Shown here piece after piece: positions 4,376 to 5,193 of a DNA stretch of 5,193 nucleotides. The translations under genes and the position numbers were made by a program. The notes under the pieces are model-generated. The model searched no databases, had not been told where the DNA came from, and saw nothing but the letters and a program-made list of their open reading frames with translations. Position 1 is the stretch's first letter, and every line of letters begins with the position of its first letter. This stretch comes from Pseudomonadota bacterium (GTDB lineage Bacteria > Pseudomonadota > Alphaproteobacteria > Rhizobiales > Hyphomicrobiaceae). Location of the stretch: positions 1-5,193 of the forward strand of contig JAKAML010000137.1 of assembly GCA_021812845.1 (NCBI GenBank). The letters run 5' to 3'.

Positions 4376-5193
4376 ATGACAACTCATTCCGCGCCGGGCA
4401 ACCGGGCAAAGGACGCTCCGGTTGCAGATGCCGCCAGCGGCAACTGGGTCGACCGCTTCGCGCCGGAAGGACTCCGGCCCTATCTGCGGCTGGCGCGGCT
4501 CGACCGGCCGATCGGCGCGTGGCTGCTGCTGTTCCCGTGCTGGTGGTCGCTGGCGCTGGCCGAGATATCGCGGCTGAGGCCCTATCCCGACGTCTGGCAC
4601 CTCCTGCTGTTCGCCGTCGGCGCGATCGTCATGCGCGGCGCGGGCTGCGCCTACAACGACTATGTCGACCGCGACTACGACGCGAAGGTCGAGCGGACCG
4701 CGAGCCGGCCGATCCCCTCCGGGCAGGTCGCGCCTCGCGACGCGCTGCTGTTCGCCGCCGGGCTCGGACTGATCGGGTTCCTGGTGCTGGTCCAGTTCAA
4801 CGCCTTCACGATCTGGCTCGGCATCTCCTCCCTGGCGCTGGTCGCACTCTATCCGTTCATGAAGCGCATCACCTACTGGCCGCAACTCGTGCTCGGCCTC
4901 GCCTTCAACTGGGGCGCGCTGATGGGCTGGGCCGCGGTCAAGGGCGGGCTCGCGCTGCCGCCGCTGCTGCTCTACGCCGGCGCGGTTCTGTGGACGATCG
5001 GCTACGACACCATCTACGCCCATCAGGACAAGGAGGACGACCTGATGCTCGGCCTCAAGTCGACGGCGCTCAAGTTCGGCGACGGTACCGTCGACTACGT
5101 CGGCGGGCTCTATGCCGGCGCGGTGGTGCTGTGGGCGCTCGCGGGCGCGACGGCGGGCACGCACCTCGTCTACTACACGGCGCTCGCGCTCAT
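4376..5193 (+). CDS. ubiA: 4-hydroxybenzoate polyprenyltransferase (partial, 3' end beyond window)
   Basis: The first 272 residues of an integral inner-membrane enzyme that attaches the polyprenyl tail to 4-hydroxybenzoate in ubiquinone synthesis; the tail is probably decaprenyl if this is an alphaproteobacterium. The first Asp-rich motif is NDYVDRDYD (94-102), followed by ERTASRPIPSG (106-116). The second is YAHQDKEDD (214-222), followed by GLKSTALKFG (226-235). Together these bind the Mg-diphosphate. Hydrophobic helices are visible at roughly 46-64, 75-92, 124-141, 144-162, 170-188, 195-213 and 242-260, and a further one is cut by the window edge. Family members run to about 290-320 residues, so only the last part is missing. 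The ATG at 4376 follows AAGGA with only two bases between, a tight but usable spacing. No earlier in-frame ATG or GTG lies in the 34 bases after the palindromic element, so the promoter must be in or beyond the repeats. Confidence 0.95.
   Translation, partial: MTTHSAPGNRAKDAPVADAASGNWVDRFAPEGLRPYLRLARLDRPIGAWLLLFPCWWSLALAEISRLRPYPDVWHLLLFAVGAIVMRGAGCAYNDYVDRDYDAKVERTASRPIPSGQVAPRDALLFAAGLGLIGFLVLVQFNAFTIWLGISSLALVALYPFMKRITYWPQLVLGLAFNWGALMGWAAVKGGLALPPLLLYAGAVLWTIGYDTIYAHQDKEDDLMLGLKSTALKFGDGTVDYVGGLYAGAVVLWALAGATAGTHLVYYTALAL

Noticed and set aside
4274..5164. 296-codon minus-strand frame opposite ubiA
   Set aside because: ubiA on the plus strand has both aspartate motifs and membrane helices. 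The opposite frame is low-complexity (Arg/Gln/Glu/Pro) and ends inside the palindromic repeat.

Overview
The window looks like the chromosome of a GC-rich alphaproteobacterium, most likely a member of the Hyphomicrobiales (Rhizobiales). This rests on the strong G/C third-position bias, a plant/alphaproteobacterial-type glutamate-cysteine ligase, and a cluster order (ubiA divergent from rsmE, with gshA on the rsmE side) that I recall from this order. The assignment is inference; no marker gene fixes the genus.

Layout from left to right. Positions 1-119 hold no convincing gene. An ArsR-type winged-helix regulator lies on the minus strand at 120-524. A 325-base gap (525-849) separates it from gshA (850-2232, minus), which makes gamma-glutamylcysteine for glutathione. 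A 199-base gap (2233-2431) holds the likely gshA promoter, a leader hairpin with a GNRA-type tetraloop, and a 19-bp palindrome just after the next gene. That gene (2432-3256, minus) encodes an exported pentapeptide-repeat protein with about 34 repeats in three blocks. Only 38 bases separate it from rsmE (3295-4068, minus, GTG start), the 16S rRNA U1498 methyltransferase. The rsmE/ubiA intergenic region (4069-4375) follows, and ubiA (4376 to the window end, plus, truncated) encodes the 4-hydroxybenzoate prenyltransferase of ubiquinone synthesis.

All four complete genes read leftward and may form one or more transcription units: rsmE plus the pentapeptide gene, then gshA, then arsR. ubiA is divergent. 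The functions are mostly housekeeping (ribosome modification, thiol and quinone biosynthesis). The regulator and the pentapeptide-repeat protein are the more accessory parts.

The most unusual structure is in the rsmE-ubiA divergent intergenic region. Two palindromic elements of 78 and 79 bp (4172-4249 and 4263-4341) lie 13 bp apart, and each starts and ends in CTAG. Each folds into a two-part hairpin with an asymmetric bulge. The side of the bulge shows that the two copies are inverted relative to each other. They differ at five stem base pairs, and every one of those changes is compensated on the other arm. They look like members of a dispersed palindromic repeat family (REP/MITE-like) that has taken over the sequence where the ubiA promoter should be.
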